Positions 34,322 to 43,013 of a DNA stretch of 64,000 bases are shown here, piece after piece. This DNA is from Roseburia sp. (lineage in GTDB: Bacteria > Bacillota > Clostridia > Lachnospirales > Lachnospiraceae). Location: NCBI GenBank assembly GCA_017937095.1, contig JAGBEG010000002.1, positions 124,001 to 188,000 of the forward strand. Reading direction: 5' to 3'. A model generated the notes under the pieces. It was not told where the DNA came from, did not search any database, and saw nothing but the letters and a program-made list of their open reading frames with translations. Each line of letters starts with the position of its first letter. Positions within the stretch are counted from its first letter, which is position 1. Made by a program: the position numbers and the translations under genes.

Positions 34322-34678
34322 ATGCAGCTTGGCGCGCGCATTCAGCAGCTTTTAAATGAACAGGGAATTACCCAGTACAAGCTCGCCACCGATTTACACT
34401 TAAATCCCTCCACTGTGAACGGTTATATTCGGGGCAGACGGCTCCCCGACTGCCTTACGCTTTCTGAGATTGCCAGATATCTTGGCACCAATGTGGATTA
34501 CCTGCTGGGAAACAGCAGCCTCAAAGTCTATCCGCAGTTATCCCTAAACGATCAGGAAACCCTCCTTTTGAACAACTACCGTTCCATGCATTCCAGTCAA
34601 AAGCATATCCTCGAGGAGCTTTCTTACGCCCTGCTACTCTGCGATGAGCACAATCACCGTTCTGGCAGGCACGTTTAA
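34322..34678 (+). CDS. XRE-family helix-turn-helix regulator
   Basis: The 118-residue protein has an XRE domain at its N-terminus: IQQLLNEQGITQYKLATDLH, then NPSTVNGYIRGRRLPD and LGTNVDYLLGNS. The short C-terminal part has no known sensor. With GGAGGA upstream and 20 bases from the SDR gene, it is the second gene of that operon and may bind the palindrome in its promoter. Its last 45 bases overlap the end of the convergent glycogen debranching gene. Confidence 0.9.
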   Translation: MQLGARIQQLLNEQGITQYKLATDLHLNPSTVNGYIRGRRLPDCLTLSEIARYLGTNVDYLLGNSSLKVYPQLSLNDQETLLLNNYRSMHSSQKHILEELSYALLLCDEHNHRSGRHV

Positions 34679-36745
34679 CGTCTTCTTATAGAAGAACTCC
34701 GTATAATTCTCCATATCCTTGCCATCCTCATACTCCACATCCGTGTTGACGCACACCTTCCACTGCAGCCCGTTGGGGAGCTCGGGAAGCTGCATGATAA
34801 GCGGCTCCCAGTAAGCATTCATACAATAAAATACCACATCATCCCTCGTATCATGCTCATCCCTGCCCGCATACATGATACCGATCAGTCTGCTGTTCGC
34901 ATCCGTTCCTCCGTTCCACGGATAGCCGTTGTGAATACTGATTTCGGGCAGATTACATGCTGCCGTCTTCGTCGTCTTGCGCAGAATCGCATATTTCTTG
35001 CGAAATGCAATCATATAGCGCACAAAATCATGCACCTCCTGATACTCCTCTAAGCGATTCCAGTCCAGCCAGGAAATAATATTGTCCTGACAATATGCAT
35101 TATTATTGCCGTACTGTGTGTTGCAGAACTCATCCCCTGCGAAAAACATTGCCGGTCCGCGGCTGCACATAAGCGTCGCAAAGGCATTCTTTATCATGCG
35201 GCGGCGCAGTCCTTCAATCTTAGGATCATCCGTCTCTCCCTCCACGCCGCAGTTCCAGCTATTGCCGTTATTGTCGCCGTCCGTATTGTTCCAGCCGTTT
35301 TTCTCGTTATGCTTCGTATTGTATGCATACAGGTCGTACAGCGTAAATCCGTCGTGGCAGGTCAGGAAATTGACCGACGCCCCCGCTCCCCGGTGCGCCG
35401 GATCATACAGATCCTTCGATCCGGTGATGCGGTTGATCGCCGTTCCCGCCATGCCGCCGTCCCCTTTCAGGAAGCGCCTCATATCGTCACGGTATCTGCC
35501 GTTCCACTCCGACCAGCGCCGGAACGCCGGGAAACTGCCGACCTGATAAAGCCCTGCCGCATCCCACGCCTCGGCGATCAGTTTCACATGTCCTAAAATC
35601 GGATCGCACGCGATCCCCTGCAAAATAGGCGGATCGGTCATCGGCGCTCCATTCTGATCCCTTGTCAGTATCGATGCAAGATCGAACCGGAAACCGTCCA
35701 CACGGTACTCTGTGACCCAGTAGCGCAGACAGTCAATGATGAACCTGCGCACCCTCGGATGATTGCAGTTCATCGCGTTGCCGCATCCGCTGAAATTGTA
35801 ATAATACCCCTCCGGCGTCAGCATATAGTACACATTGTTGTCAATCCCTTTAAAGGAAAAACACGGTCCGTCCTCGTTTCCTTCTGCGGTATGGTTGAAC
35901 ACGACATCCAGAATGACCTCGATGCCGTTCTCCTTTAACTCATAGATCAGTTCTTTTAACTCATCCCCCTCATGGTTGTGCTCGATGACAGAGGAATAGC
36001 TTGTATTCGGCGCAAAGAAACAGACCGTATTATATCCCCAGTAATTATATAACTGCACGCCGTCCACAACGCGTGCGCTCTCCATCTCGTCAAATTCAAA
36101 GATGGGCATCAGCTCGACCGCATTGATCCCCAGATCCTTCAGATACGGAATCTTCTGTCTGAGTCCCTCGAACGTGCCCTTCGCAGATATCCCGGAAGAT
36201 GCATCCTTCGTAAATCCCCTGACATGCGCTTCATAAATCACCAGATCCTCCATCGGTATCTCCGGCGATTTCAGCTTGCCCCAGTCGAAATTATTCTCCG
36301 TGACCCTCGCATGATAGACAAAGTTCTTTCCGCCTTCCGGCCGCTCTCCCCACTCTCTCTGCCCCGTGACCGCACGTGCGAACGGATCTAAGAGGACATT
36401 CTTCTTATCAAAAAGAAGCCCCTTCTCCTTATCATAGGGACCATCAAGTTCAAACGCATACTCAAATTCATCAATCTGCAGCCCGAATACCAGCATGGAA
36501 AATGTATTTCCAATGTGGTATGCATCAGGATATCTGAGCTTCGCAAACGGCTCGTTCTCCCGCGGTCTGAACAATAGCAGCGTACAGCTCGTCGCACCTG
36601 CGGAATGAATCGTAAAGCTGACTCCCCGCGCTGTCCGGACGGCTCCCGCCGTATTATAGAAACCGGGGCGCACCTGAAATCCCCCTATCTCATCCAGGGG
36701 TTGTAAAGATGCTCCCCGTTCCTGTTTGTGACCAATCAGACTCAT
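34634..36745 (-). CDS. glgX: Glycogen debranching enzyme, GlgX/isoamylase type
   Basis: The 703-residue GH13 enzyme cuts alpha-1,6 branches of glycogen or starch. An N-terminal CBM48-like domain (FQVRPGFYNTAGAVRTARGV) precedes the barrel with VYEAHVRGFT, DVVFNHTAEGN, the nucleophile in VDGFRFDLAS, the acid/base in LIAEAWDAAG and FLTCHDG. YNEKNGW-like HNEKNGWNNTDG is typical of the isoamylase/GlgX group. No signal peptide is seen, so it works in the cytosol. It is monocistronic with its own promoter at 36813-36841. Confidence 0.93.
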   Translation of the reverse strand: MSLIGHKQERGASLQPLDEIGGFQVRPGFYNTAGAVRTARGVSFTIHSAGATSCTLLLFRPRENEPFAKLRYPDAYHIGNTFSMLVFGLQIDEFEYAFELDGPYDKEKGLLFDKKNVLLDPFARAVTGQREWGERPEGGKNFVYHARVTENNFDWGKLKSPEIPMEDLVIYEAHVRGFTKDASSGISAKGTFEGLRQKIPYLKDLGINAVELMPIFEFDEMESARVVDGVQLYNYWGYNTVCFFAPNTSYSSVIEHNHEGDELKELIYELKENGIEVILDVVFNHTAEGNEDGPCFSFKGIDNNVYYMLTPEGYYYNFSGCGNAMNCNHPRVRRFIIDCLRYWVTEYRVDGFRFDLASILTRDQNGAPMTDPPILQGIACDPILGHVKLIAEAWDAAGLYQVGSFPAFRRWSEWNGRYRDDMRRFLKGDGGMAGTAINRITGSKDLYDPAHRGAGASVNFLTCHDGFTLYDLYAYNTKHNEKNGWNNTDGDNNGNSWNCGVEGETDDPKIEGLRRRMIKNAFATLMCSRGPAMFFAGDEFCNTQYGNNNAYCQDNIISWLDWNRLEEYQEVHDFVRYMIAFRKKYAILRKTTKTAACNLPEISIHNGYPWNGGTDANSRLIGIMYAGRDEHDTRDDVVFYCMNAYWEPLIMQLPELPNGLQWKVCVNTDVEYEDGKDMENYTEFFYKKTLNVPARTVIVLIAE

Positions 36746-36812
36746 ACCTCGTCCTCCCTGTTGCTCTGTTTTTGTAACCCAGATGTCCGTTAATTTTCAG
36801 TACTATATTACC

Positions 36813-36841
36813 ATTATACGCACAATACGCCCCTTTTTCAA
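36813..36841 (-). promoter_or_regulatory. Promoter of the debranching-enzyme gene
   Basis: On the minus strand TTGAAA (36836-36841), 17 bases, TATAAT (36813-36818), about 68 bases before the glgX start, which has AGGGAGG. Confidence 0.75.
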
Positions 36842-36869
36842 CTGCCGCAGCGCCGATTCTTCCTTTCTT

Positions 36870-36943
36870 CCCGGAATCTCTGCACATTCTCCCCGGAATC
36901 TCTGCTTTAATGACTTGTCAATTTCTTCCCGAGACGCTATAAT
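36870..36943 (+). promoter_or_regulatory. Promoter with two upstream direct repeats
   Basis: TTGTCA (36915-36920), 17 bases, TATAAT (36938-36943) is a near-consensus promoter for the flavin reductase gene. CCCGGAATCTCTGC occurs twice just upstream, at 36870-36883 and 36892-36905, 22 bases apart and ending 9 bases before the -35 box. Two helical turns of spacing suggest a tandem binding site for an activator. Confidence 0.75.
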
Positions 36944-36991
36944 AGGGAATAGTAGTTTAATACGAAAATATTATCGAAAAGGAGATTTCGC

Positions 36992-37498
36992 ATGCATACA
37001 TTCCAGCCTATGCCGATTGATCTGGTCGAACTGAATCCCTTCACCAAGATTGGAAAAGAATGGGCGCTTGTGACTGCCGGAACGAAAGGCTCGGCAAACA
37101 CAATGACCATCAGTTGGGGCGGCGTCGGTGTCCTCTGGGGCAAAAATGTTGCTTTTATTTTCGTCAGAGATTCCAGATATACCAAGGAACTTCTCGATGC
37201 AAATGAATTTTTTTCTATCACATTTCTCTCCGAGCAGTACCGCGACGCCTTAAATTACTGCGGTTCCCATTCGGGAAGAGACGGTGATAAGATTGCAGCG
37301 GCAGGGCTTACGCTTGCCACACGTCACAATATTCCATACATTGACGAAGGCAATTTTGTATTTCTCTGCGAAAAAATGTCTGCCACACGGATTACCGAGG
37401 ATTCTTTCCTGTTACCGGAAATCAAAGACAAATGGTACAAGGACGGTGATATGCACACCATGTACATTGCAGAAATTATAGATCTCATGGCGCGCTGA
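36992..37498 (+). CDS. Flavin reductase-like FMN-binding protein
   Basis: The 168-residue protein has the flavin-reductase-like split-barrel pattern: WALVTAGTKGSANTMTISWG, FVRDSRYTKELLDANEFFSI and NYCGSHSGRDGDKIAAAGLT. Members bind FMN and reduce flavin or act as small NAD(P)H oxidoreductases. AAGGAG precedes ATG 36992. The pectinesterase gene follows after 39 bases on the same strand, but no functional link is evident. Confidence 0.88.
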   Translation: MHTFQPMPIDLVELNPFTKIGKEWALVTAGTKGSANTMTISWGGVGVLWGKNVAFIFVRDSRYTKELLDANEFFSITFLSEQYRDALNYCGSHSGRDGDKIAAAGLTLATRHNIPYIDEGNFVFLCEKMSATRITEDSFLLPEIKDKWYKDGDMHTMYIAEIIDLMAR

Positions 37499-37537
37499 AC
37501 TCCGCTCTCAATATTCTTTTCACAAAGGGGCTTTATT

Positions 37538-38623
37538 ATGCAAATACTTATCGTAGCGCCAGAGGCAAGCGCCTCTGGCGTATTTCACACTATTGGAGAT
37601 GCCATCGCAAGCATCCCGGACAACAACGACACCCGCATCGCCATTCTTGTGGCGCCGGGCATTTACCGTGAGAAGCTTACATTAGAGAAGCCTTATGTCA
37701 CGCTTCTTGGCATGGGCGAATCTCCGGCGGACACGGTCATCACATACGACGATTGCGCCAACGGAGAAATGCCGGACGGCACTAAGAGGGGAACCTTCCG
37801 CTCTTACACGCTGTTCGTCCACGCCCACGACGTGACGCTCCGCAATCTGACTATCGAGAATGCAGCCGGGGATTCCAAGACCCACGGTCAGGCGATTGCC
37901 CTCTACGCCGAGTGCGACCGTCTGTTTGTGGACTCCTGCCGTCTTCTCGGACATCAGGACACGCTCTTTACCGGACCGCTTCCCCCGGAAGAATACGAAC
38001 CGGGCGGCTTTACCGGACCTACCGAATCCGCACCGCGCGTAAACGGCAGACAGTACTACCGGAACTGCTACATCTGCGGTGACGTCGACTTTATTTTCGG
38101 AAGCGCGACCGCCTATTTTGAGAAATGTACGCTCCAGTCGCTGCGGCGCACTGCCGGCTCCGCTGATTCCGATGCCGGTTCTGCATCCGCCGATACCGCA
38201 GAAGGCTATGTTACCGCCGCCTCCACGCCGGAAGGTCAGGAATACGGCTACGTTTTTTGCGGGTGCAGCTTCGTATCAGACGACTGCCCGCCTGCGTCCG
38301 TCTATCTCGGACGCCCCTGGCGCGATTATGCCCGGGTGGTACTCATCGAATGCGACCTTGGCAAACACATTCATCCGGCAGGATTCCACGACTGGAACAA
38401 AGCGCAGGCACATGAGACTGTATTCTTCGCGGAATATGACTCGCAGGATTTCCCCGGCGCTCCCCGCAATGTCCTCTACACGGACGTTGCCCGGTATAAA
38501 GCGGCTGCGTCGCAGACCTGTCTTTGTGACCGCGCTGCTTTCGTGCGCACTCTGGACGAGGCGCAGGCAGCCCATTTTTCCAAGGAAAACGTACTTTCCG
38601 GCGATGACGGCTGGACGCCATAA
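37538..38623 (+). CDS. Pectinesterase-family protein without signal peptide
   Basis: The 361-residue right-handed beta-helix protein shows the pectin methylesterase active site: GHQDTLF, GDVDFIFGSA with the catalytic Asp, and the arginine in YLGRPWRDYARVV. It would remove methyl groups from polygalacturonate. There is no signal peptide, so it probably acts on imported oligogalacturonides. The insert GPLPPEEYEPGGFTGPTE and a Ser/Ala/Asp-rich stretch near residue 210 are unusual. A perfect 9-bp hairpin (37557-37580) lies in codons 7-14. AAAGGGG precedes the ATG. Confidence 0.9.
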   Translation: MQILIVAPEASASGVFHTIGDAIASIPDNNDTRIAILVAPGIYREKLTLEKPYVTLLGMGESPADTVITYDDCANGEMPDGTKRGTFRSYTLFVHAHDVTLRNLTIENAAGDSKTHGQAIALYAECDRLFVDSCRLLGHQDTLFTGPLPPEEYEPGGFTGPTESAPRVNGRQYYRNCYICGDVDFIFGSATAYFEKCTLQSLRRTAGSADSDAGSASADTAEGYVTAASTPEGQEYGYVFCGCSFVSDDCPPASVYLGRPWRDYARVVLIECDLGKHIHPAGFHDWNKAQAHETVFFAEYDSQDFPGAPRNVLYTDVARYKAAASQTCLCDRAAFVRTLDEAQAAHFSKENVLSGDDGWTP

Positions 38624-38642
38624 TACATTTTTTAATCTGTAT

Positions 38643-38671
38643 TTGTATATTTTTCCAAATAATGTTAGAAT
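38643..38671 (+). promoter_or_regulatory. Promoter of the 50-residue membrane protein gene
   Basis: TTGTAT (38643-38648), 17 bases, TAGAAT (38666-38671), 27 bases before the ATG. Confidence 0.6.
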
Positions 38672-38698
38672 ACTATCAGCAAAAGGAGGTTGTTCTTT

Positions 38699-38851
38699 AT
38701 GGAAGAGAAGGTGTATAAGACGATGGGCTCTACGGGCGCAGCAAGCCTCGCCGTCGGAATCTGTGTTCTGGCAGGCGGCATTACCGCCGGGATTCTTCTG
38801 ATTGTAAACGGAGCCAGATTACTAAAGAACCGATCTAAGATTGTATTTTAA
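38699..38851 (+). CDS. 50-residue membrane protein
   Basis: ATG 38699 follows AAAAGGAGG. The peptide begins MEEKVYKTMGSTGAASLAVG and has one long hydrophobic stretch with glycines and alanines, ending in the basic tail LLKNRSKIVF. It has its own promoter and terminator, so it is an independent small gene. I recall similar small proteins in other Lachnospiraceae, without known function. Confidence 0.75.
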   Translation: MEEKVYKTMGSTGAASLAVGICVLAGGITAGILLIVNGARLLKNRSKIVF

Positions 38852-38858
38852 CCACATA

Positions 38859-38888
38859 ACTCCGGCATGGAACATGCCGGAGTCTTTT
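38859..38888 (+). terminator. Terminator after the small membrane protein
   Basis: ACTCCGGCATG (38859-38869) pairs perfectly with CATGCCGGAGT (38873-38883), followed by CTTTT. Confidence 0.88.
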
Positions 38889-38918
38889 GATTCATTTCTT
38901 AAATTATAACGCTTCTGT

Positions 38919-39656
38919 CTATTTTCTCCTGTACAGGGAGAGCGGAAGCTCCAGTCCATACTGCTCAAGGAGCGCCCCGTCCCTTAAGATCTCCTCTGTT
39001 TTTCCGTCGCGAATGATCCTGCCCTCCGCCATAAGAAGCACCCGGCTGCAGGTATCCCAGATAAAATCAAGATCATGGGATGCAATGATCTTCAAATACC
39101 CGCATTCATTCAGAATATGAATCAGATTTCTCCGGTTCTTCGGATCGAGCGCGACCGAAGGCTCGTCCATCAGAAGGATATCGGGCGTCATTGAGAGAAT
39201 CGTCGCAATCGACACCAGCTTTTTCTCCCCGCCGGACAAACGGTAAATCTGCCTGTTGCGAAGATGCCCGGTATGCGTCTGCGAAAGCGCCTGTTCTACG
39301 CGCGCCGCCACCTCTTCCTCCGGCAGTCCGTAATTGCGCGGCGCAAACGCCACGTCCTCATAAACATTTGTCATGAAAAGCTGGCTGTCCGAATCCTGAA
39401 ATACATAGCCAATCTTCTCCCGAATGAGCGGAAGCGTCTTTTTCTCCAACAGAACATCCCCGACGCGAACACTGCCCGAGAAATCAGGCACCAGTCCGAC
39501 TAAAAGCTTTAAAAGCGTCGATTTGCCGACACCGTTCGCACCGATGATACCGATTGCATCCTGACCGCCCGCATGAAATGTAATGTCCCGCAGAACGGGA
39601 TGTTCCTTCTCATAAGAAAACGATACGTTTTCCACATCTATATTTATGTGGCTCAT
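38919..39656 (-). CDS. cbiO: Cobalt/nickel ECF transporter ATPase
   Basis: The 245-residue ABC ATPase has Walker A GANGVGKSTL, Q-loop YVFQDSDSQLFM, signature LSGGEKKLVSIATILS and Walker B ILLMDEPSVALDP. The DSQLF Q-loop is typical of energy-coupling-factor ATPases. It is the third gene after cbiM and cbiQ and powers metal uptake. The gap to cbiQ holds a 16-bp tandem repeat (CACATTTTGCTTCTTA type, 39677-39716). Confidence 0.93.
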   Translation of the reverse strand: MSHINIDVENVSFSYEKEHPVLRDITFHAGGQDAIGIIGANGVGKSTLLKLLVGLVPDFSGSVRVGDVLLEKKTLPLIREKIGYVFQDSDSQLFMTNVYEDVAFAPRNYGLPEEEVAARVEQALSQTHTGHLRNRQIYRLSGGEKKLVSIATILSMTPDILLMDEPSVALDPKNRRNLIHILNECGYLKIIASHDLDFIWDTCSRVLLMAEGRIIRDGKTEEILRDGALLEQYGLELPLSLYRRK

Positions 39657-39738
39657 TGGTAATTTCCTCTCACATATTTTGCTTCTTACACATTTTGCTT
39701 CTTACACATTTTATTAGCGGCAAGTCTATGCGTTTTCT

Positions 39739-40539
39739 CTAAACAAACAGGCTGCCGACTACTTCAAACACCGGGACAAAGCGGAACAGAAGGATTCCCG
39801 CCGCCACAAGTAGAAGATACGCGATATCCGCCGCTTTGACCCGCTGTCTGTTCCCGTAATAGAACTCGCCCCGGTAGCCGCGCACGCACATACTCTCGTA
39901 CAGCTCCTGCGCCCTGTCCATACTCCGCAGCAGAAGCCCTCCGAGAAATGTCCCCCACACCTTGTGATGAATCCCCTTCTGCCCGGGCGCACGCAGCGCA
40001 TACGCCTGGCTCATGCGTTCCGCCTCAGCGAGAAGCACCGTGATATACCGGTAAATCAAAAGGACCTGTGTCACAAAAAGCTTCGGAATATGCAGAAGGC
40101 GAAGTGCATAGCAGATCTTCTCAATGGTCGTCGTCGCAATCAGAAGATACGCTGCAAGCACGGTAAATATGCCCTTTGCCATCAGCGTGAGCATAGATAC
40201 CATTCCCCCTGTCACCGCAAAGCTTCCAATCTGCGCATACACCGTCCGGTCAAAAAAGGGATTCCAGACGCCCACGGCACAGACCAGCAAAAGCACGATG
40301 CGCAGGCGGTAGAGCGACTCCCCAAAAGACAGCTCCGCCGCAGAAAACAGGAGGATCGGGTAGAGACACATACCAAGCAGCCCGGTAAGCGCATACCGTG
40401 GAAAAGATACCACCGTCGCAATATAAAAAACAGTTATAAACAATTTTACCAGTGGATGAATCCGGTTCACCCACTGGTCTCTCTCCGCCATGGAATCCAT
40501 CGTCTGAATCTCATGGATTGCACGATCAAATTTATTCAT
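39739..40539 (-). CDS. cbiQ: Cobalt/nickel ECF transporter transmembrane protein
   Basis: The 266-residue EcfT/CbiQ protein has an N-terminal amphipathic segment, four to five membrane helices and the coupling motif ALRAPGQKGIHHKVWGTFLGGLLLRSMDRAQELYESM (split by length: ALRAPG and LYESMCVRGYRG), the SMxxRG-type site that contacts CbiO. Its start is one base after the cbiM stop, so the two are coupled. Confidence 0.92.
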   Translation of the reverse strand: MNKFDRAIHEIQTMDSMAERDQWVNRIHPLVKLFITVFYIATVVSFPRYALTGLLGMCLYPILLFSAAELSFGESLYRLRIVLLLVCAVGVWNPFFDRTVYAQIGSFAVTGGMVSMLTLMAKGIFTVLAAYLLIATTTIEKICYALRLLHIPKLFVTQVLLIYRYITVLLAEAERMSQAYALRAPGQKGIHHKVWGTFLGGLLLRSMDRAQELYESMCVRGYRGEFYYGNRQRVKAADIAYLLLVAAGILLFRFVPVFEVVGSLFV

Positions 40540-40540
40540 A

Positions 40541-41530
40541 TTACCTCTGCTTCTTAAAAAAGCGGAACAACTGACAGCATCCGACGCAGACGGCGATGAC
40601 GATCACTGCTCCGACAATACCGGAAAACGACGTTCCCGCCGCACTCTCCGACCCCTTAAACGCATAGTCGGGGAGCAGCGCCGTCTTCTCCTGCACTGCC
40701 GCCAACACATCATAGACGCCTCCGGCGCTCGAAAGTTCTGTCGTTCCTGCGACCTTCTCCATCGACCACTCCAGACCGTCCGGAAATGCGGATGCGAACA
40801 GCGATAACACACCGCCAATCAGCGCTGCGCCCGCCGCCAGTACGATGAGCGTGTTCTTAAACGTAAGCTTCCCTTCCGATGCCGTCTCACCGACGCCCCA
40901 TAAAAGCTCCGGTCTCGCCTCATGTACAAATACAAGCACGGCGGCTGTAATAAGCCCCTCTACCGTACCGATTGCCAGATGAATCGGCTGCATCGTCGCG
41001 ACAAACACGCCAAACGGCAGTTCCGTAATCCCGGAAGCAAGCGTCTCAAGTGTCACGGAAAACGCGCCAAGCTGCAGCGTCAGCACACTGCCCAGAACAG
41101 AAGCGAGCACAATTTTTCCTTTTGTCGCACCCTTTTTCATAATCGGACGCCAGATCAGAAGCGCTCCGACAAAGCATCCGTAAAACGCCATATTCCACAC
41201 GTTACAGCCGAGCGCAAGCAGTCCACCGTCCGCAAACAGCAGACATTGAATGAGCAGCACACCGATCATCGTCAGAAATCCCGCGCACGGTCCCAGCAGC
41301 GCGGACAGCAACATTCCTCCGCAGAGATGCCCCGAAGAGCCTGTCCCCGGAATCGTAAAGTTAATCATCTGCGCCGCGAATACGAACGCACCCATCACGC
41401 CCATAAGCGGTATCTTCTTCGCGTCGTCCTCCATGCGTACCCGCCGGATCGAATAGCCTCCCGCCGTTCCCGATGCGAGATACATCGTCGCCGCAACTGC
41501 TGGTGCGACCAGCGCATCTGCCATATGCAT
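40541..41530 (-). CDS. cbiM: Cobalt/nickel ECF substrate-binding protein, CbiM-CbiN fusion
   Basis: The S-component begins MHMADALVAP; the free N-terminal Met-His is part of the metal site in CbiM/NikM, which supports ATG 41530 (GAGGAGG upstream) over a TTG two codons earlier. Six to seven helices follow, with GTGSSGHLCGGML in the middle. The C-terminal part PDGLEWSMEKV with a last helix is the PDGLE/CbiN-like module fused in one chain. It selects Co2+ or Ni2+; the sequence does not separate the two. No cobalamin or NiCo riboswitch is visible upstream. Confidence 0.93.
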   Translation of the reverse strand: MHMADALVAPAVAATMYLASGTAGGYSIRRVRMEDDAKKIPLMGVMGAFVFAAQMINFTIPGTGSSGHLCGGMLLSALLGPCAGFLTMIGVLLIQCLLFADGGLLALGCNVWNMAFYGCFVGALLIWRPIMKKGATKGKIVLASVLGSVLTLQLGAFSVTLETLASGITELPFGVFVATMQPIHLAIGTVEGLITAAVLVFVHEARPELLWGVGETASEGKLTFKNTLIVLAAGAALIGGVLSLFASAFPDGLEWSMEKVAGTTELSSAGGVYDVLAAVQEKTALLPDYAFKGSESAAGTSFSGIVGAVIVIAVCVGCCQLFRFFKKQR

Positions 41531-41569
41531 AACCAAATTCCTCCTCAGTTCTTATCTATTATAAGATTA

Positions 41570-41695
41570 TCAGAGTTCTGGTATGTCCACAAGCCCCCAT
41601 GGGGGATAAAAATAAGACGATTCCAAAGAAATCTCCGTCCGATGCAGCGGCGTACCCACTCCCAGACAAGCCATTTCGTGAAATGATGCCTGCAT
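41570..41695 (-). CDS. Possible 41-residue protein between the TtcA-like and cbiM genes
   Basis: ATG 41695 follows AGGA by seven bases and the frame runs 41 codons to TGA 41570-41572. The product begins MQASFHEMACLGVGTPLHRT and ends PPWGLVDIPEL. It is 13 bases after the TtcA-like stop and 39 bases before cbiM, in the same direction. Part of it covers the palindrome CCCCCATGGGGG (41596-41607), which might instead be regulatory. I know no family. Confidence 0.35.
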   Translation of the reverse strand: MQASFHEMACLGVGTPLHRTEISLESSYFYPPWGLVDIPEL

Positions 41696-41708
41696 TAATA
41701 GTCCTGTA

Positions 41709-42941
41709 TTAGTAGTCCTCCAGAAAATAATGGCGCTTCCCGTCCTTTTTGTAGCCGATCACCGTATTAAGGTTGACATTCTCTACGCTCCGGAAAATAT
41801 TTTTCTCGATGTACGGATTTTTCTTCCGGAGTTCCCGGATCAGTTCCTTGACCTCCGCGCGCTTGGAGCCTTTCTCCGCACTTCCGCAGGAAGCGCTGTT
41901 TCCACCGGAAGCGCTGTTTCCACCGGAAGCACTGTTTCCAGTGGAAGCGCTGCCGCCGCCGCAGGAGGAGCACTGCTCCGTAAAGCGGCAGGCGCACTGA
42001 ATAAAGTGCAGGTCGTTGTAGTTCATCCAGTGGATGATGTCCTCCTCCCGGACGAGGTAAAGCGGGCGGATCAGTTCCATCCCCGGAAAATTCGTACTAT
42101 GCAGCTTCGGCATCATCGTCTGCACCTGTGCGCCGTAGAGCATTCCCATAAGGATCGTCTCAATCACGTCGTCAAAATGATGCCCGAGCGCAATCTTGTT
42201 GCAGCCAAGCTCCTTCGCCTTACTGTAGAGATGCCCTCTGCGCATCCGCGCGCACAGGTAACATGGGGAATCCTCCTCGTCCGCCACGATGTCAAAGATT
42301 TCCGACTCAAACACCGTAATCGGCACATTTAAAATCCTCGCATTGTTGCAGATCGTCTGATAGTTCAGTTCATTGTAGCCCGGGTTCATCACCAGATACA
42401 CGACCTCAAAATTCTTCTTTCCGTGGCGCTCCAGCTCCTGAAAGAGCTTTGCCATCAGCATCGAATCCTTCCCGCCCGAAATGCACACCGCAATCTTATC
42501 TCCGTCGGAAATCAGCTCATACTCATTGATCGCCTTGGTGAATCTGCGCCAGATTTCCTTGCGGAACTTCTTGACGATGCTGCGCTCAATCTCCCTGCAG
42601 CGCTCTTCCTGCTCCTTCCTGCCCTCCGGGCTCTCTCCCTTTTGCATGGACGCAAGCAGGCTGCGCTTTAGGTACGCGCGATAACCGCCCTCGACGCTAT
42701 ACGCCTCATAGCCCTGTTCCCTGAGTTCCTGCGCCAGCGCCAGGCTGTTCTCCCCGGTATAGCAGATCAGATAAACCGGCTGCTCCTTCGGCAATTCCAT
42801 GAAATGCTTTTCCAGCTCTTCCCCGTAAATATTCCGTGCTCCCGGGTAAGTCTCTTTTCTGTAGTCTGCTTCCTTGCGGATATCAATAATGATTTTCTGC
42901 CGCAAATCCTGTTCCATTTCCTCAATGGTTCGCTGATACAT
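41709..42941 (-). CDS. Rhodanese domain fused to TtcA-like PP-loop ATPase
   Basis: Residues 1-95 form a rhodanese-like domain with the active Cys in YLICYTGENS. A PP-loop ATPase follows, with SGGKDSMLMAKL, the CxxC pair in DSPCYLCARMRRG and a late Cys cluster CACRFTEQCSSCG. TtcA proteins add sulfur to C32 of tRNA using an iron-sulfur cluster, so this fusion could carry sulfur from its own rhodanese part. A low-complexity stretch of about 25 residues made of SASGGN repeats lies beside the last cysteines and comes from an 18-bp minisatellite. Confidence 0.87.
   Translation of the reverse strand: MYQRTIEEMEQDLRQKIIIDIRKEADYRKETYPGARNIYGEELEKHFMELPKEQPVYLICYTGENSLALAQELREQGYEAYSVEGGYRAYLKRSLLASMQKGESPEGRKEQEERCREIERSIVKKFRKEIWRRFTKAINEYELISDGDKIAVCISGGKDSMLMAKLFQELERHGKKNFEVVYLVMNPGYNELNYQTICNNARILNVPITVFESEIFDIVADEEDSPCYLCARMRRGHLYSKAKELGCNKIALGHHFDDVIETILMGMLYGAQVQTMMPKLHSTNFPGMELIRPLYLVREEDIIHWMNYNDLHFIQCACRFTEQCSSCGGGSASTGNSASGGNSASGGNSASCGSAEKGSKRAEVKELIRELRKKNPYIEKNIFRSVENVNLNTVIGYKKDGKRHYFLEDY
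41889..41957. repeat. 18-bp minisatellite inside the TtcA-like gene
   Basis: GGAAGCGCTGTTTCCACC occurs at 41889 and 41907, with variants at 41925 and 41943. The unit is six codons, so copy changes keep the frame. In the protein it gives SASGGN-type repeats. Confidence 0.92.
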
Positions 42942-43013
42942 ACATGCTCCTTTTACATTGTTTCTGTCTTATTGCCTCTGCTTCTTTCACACATGCTGTC
43001 ATCCCGGCTGTCT

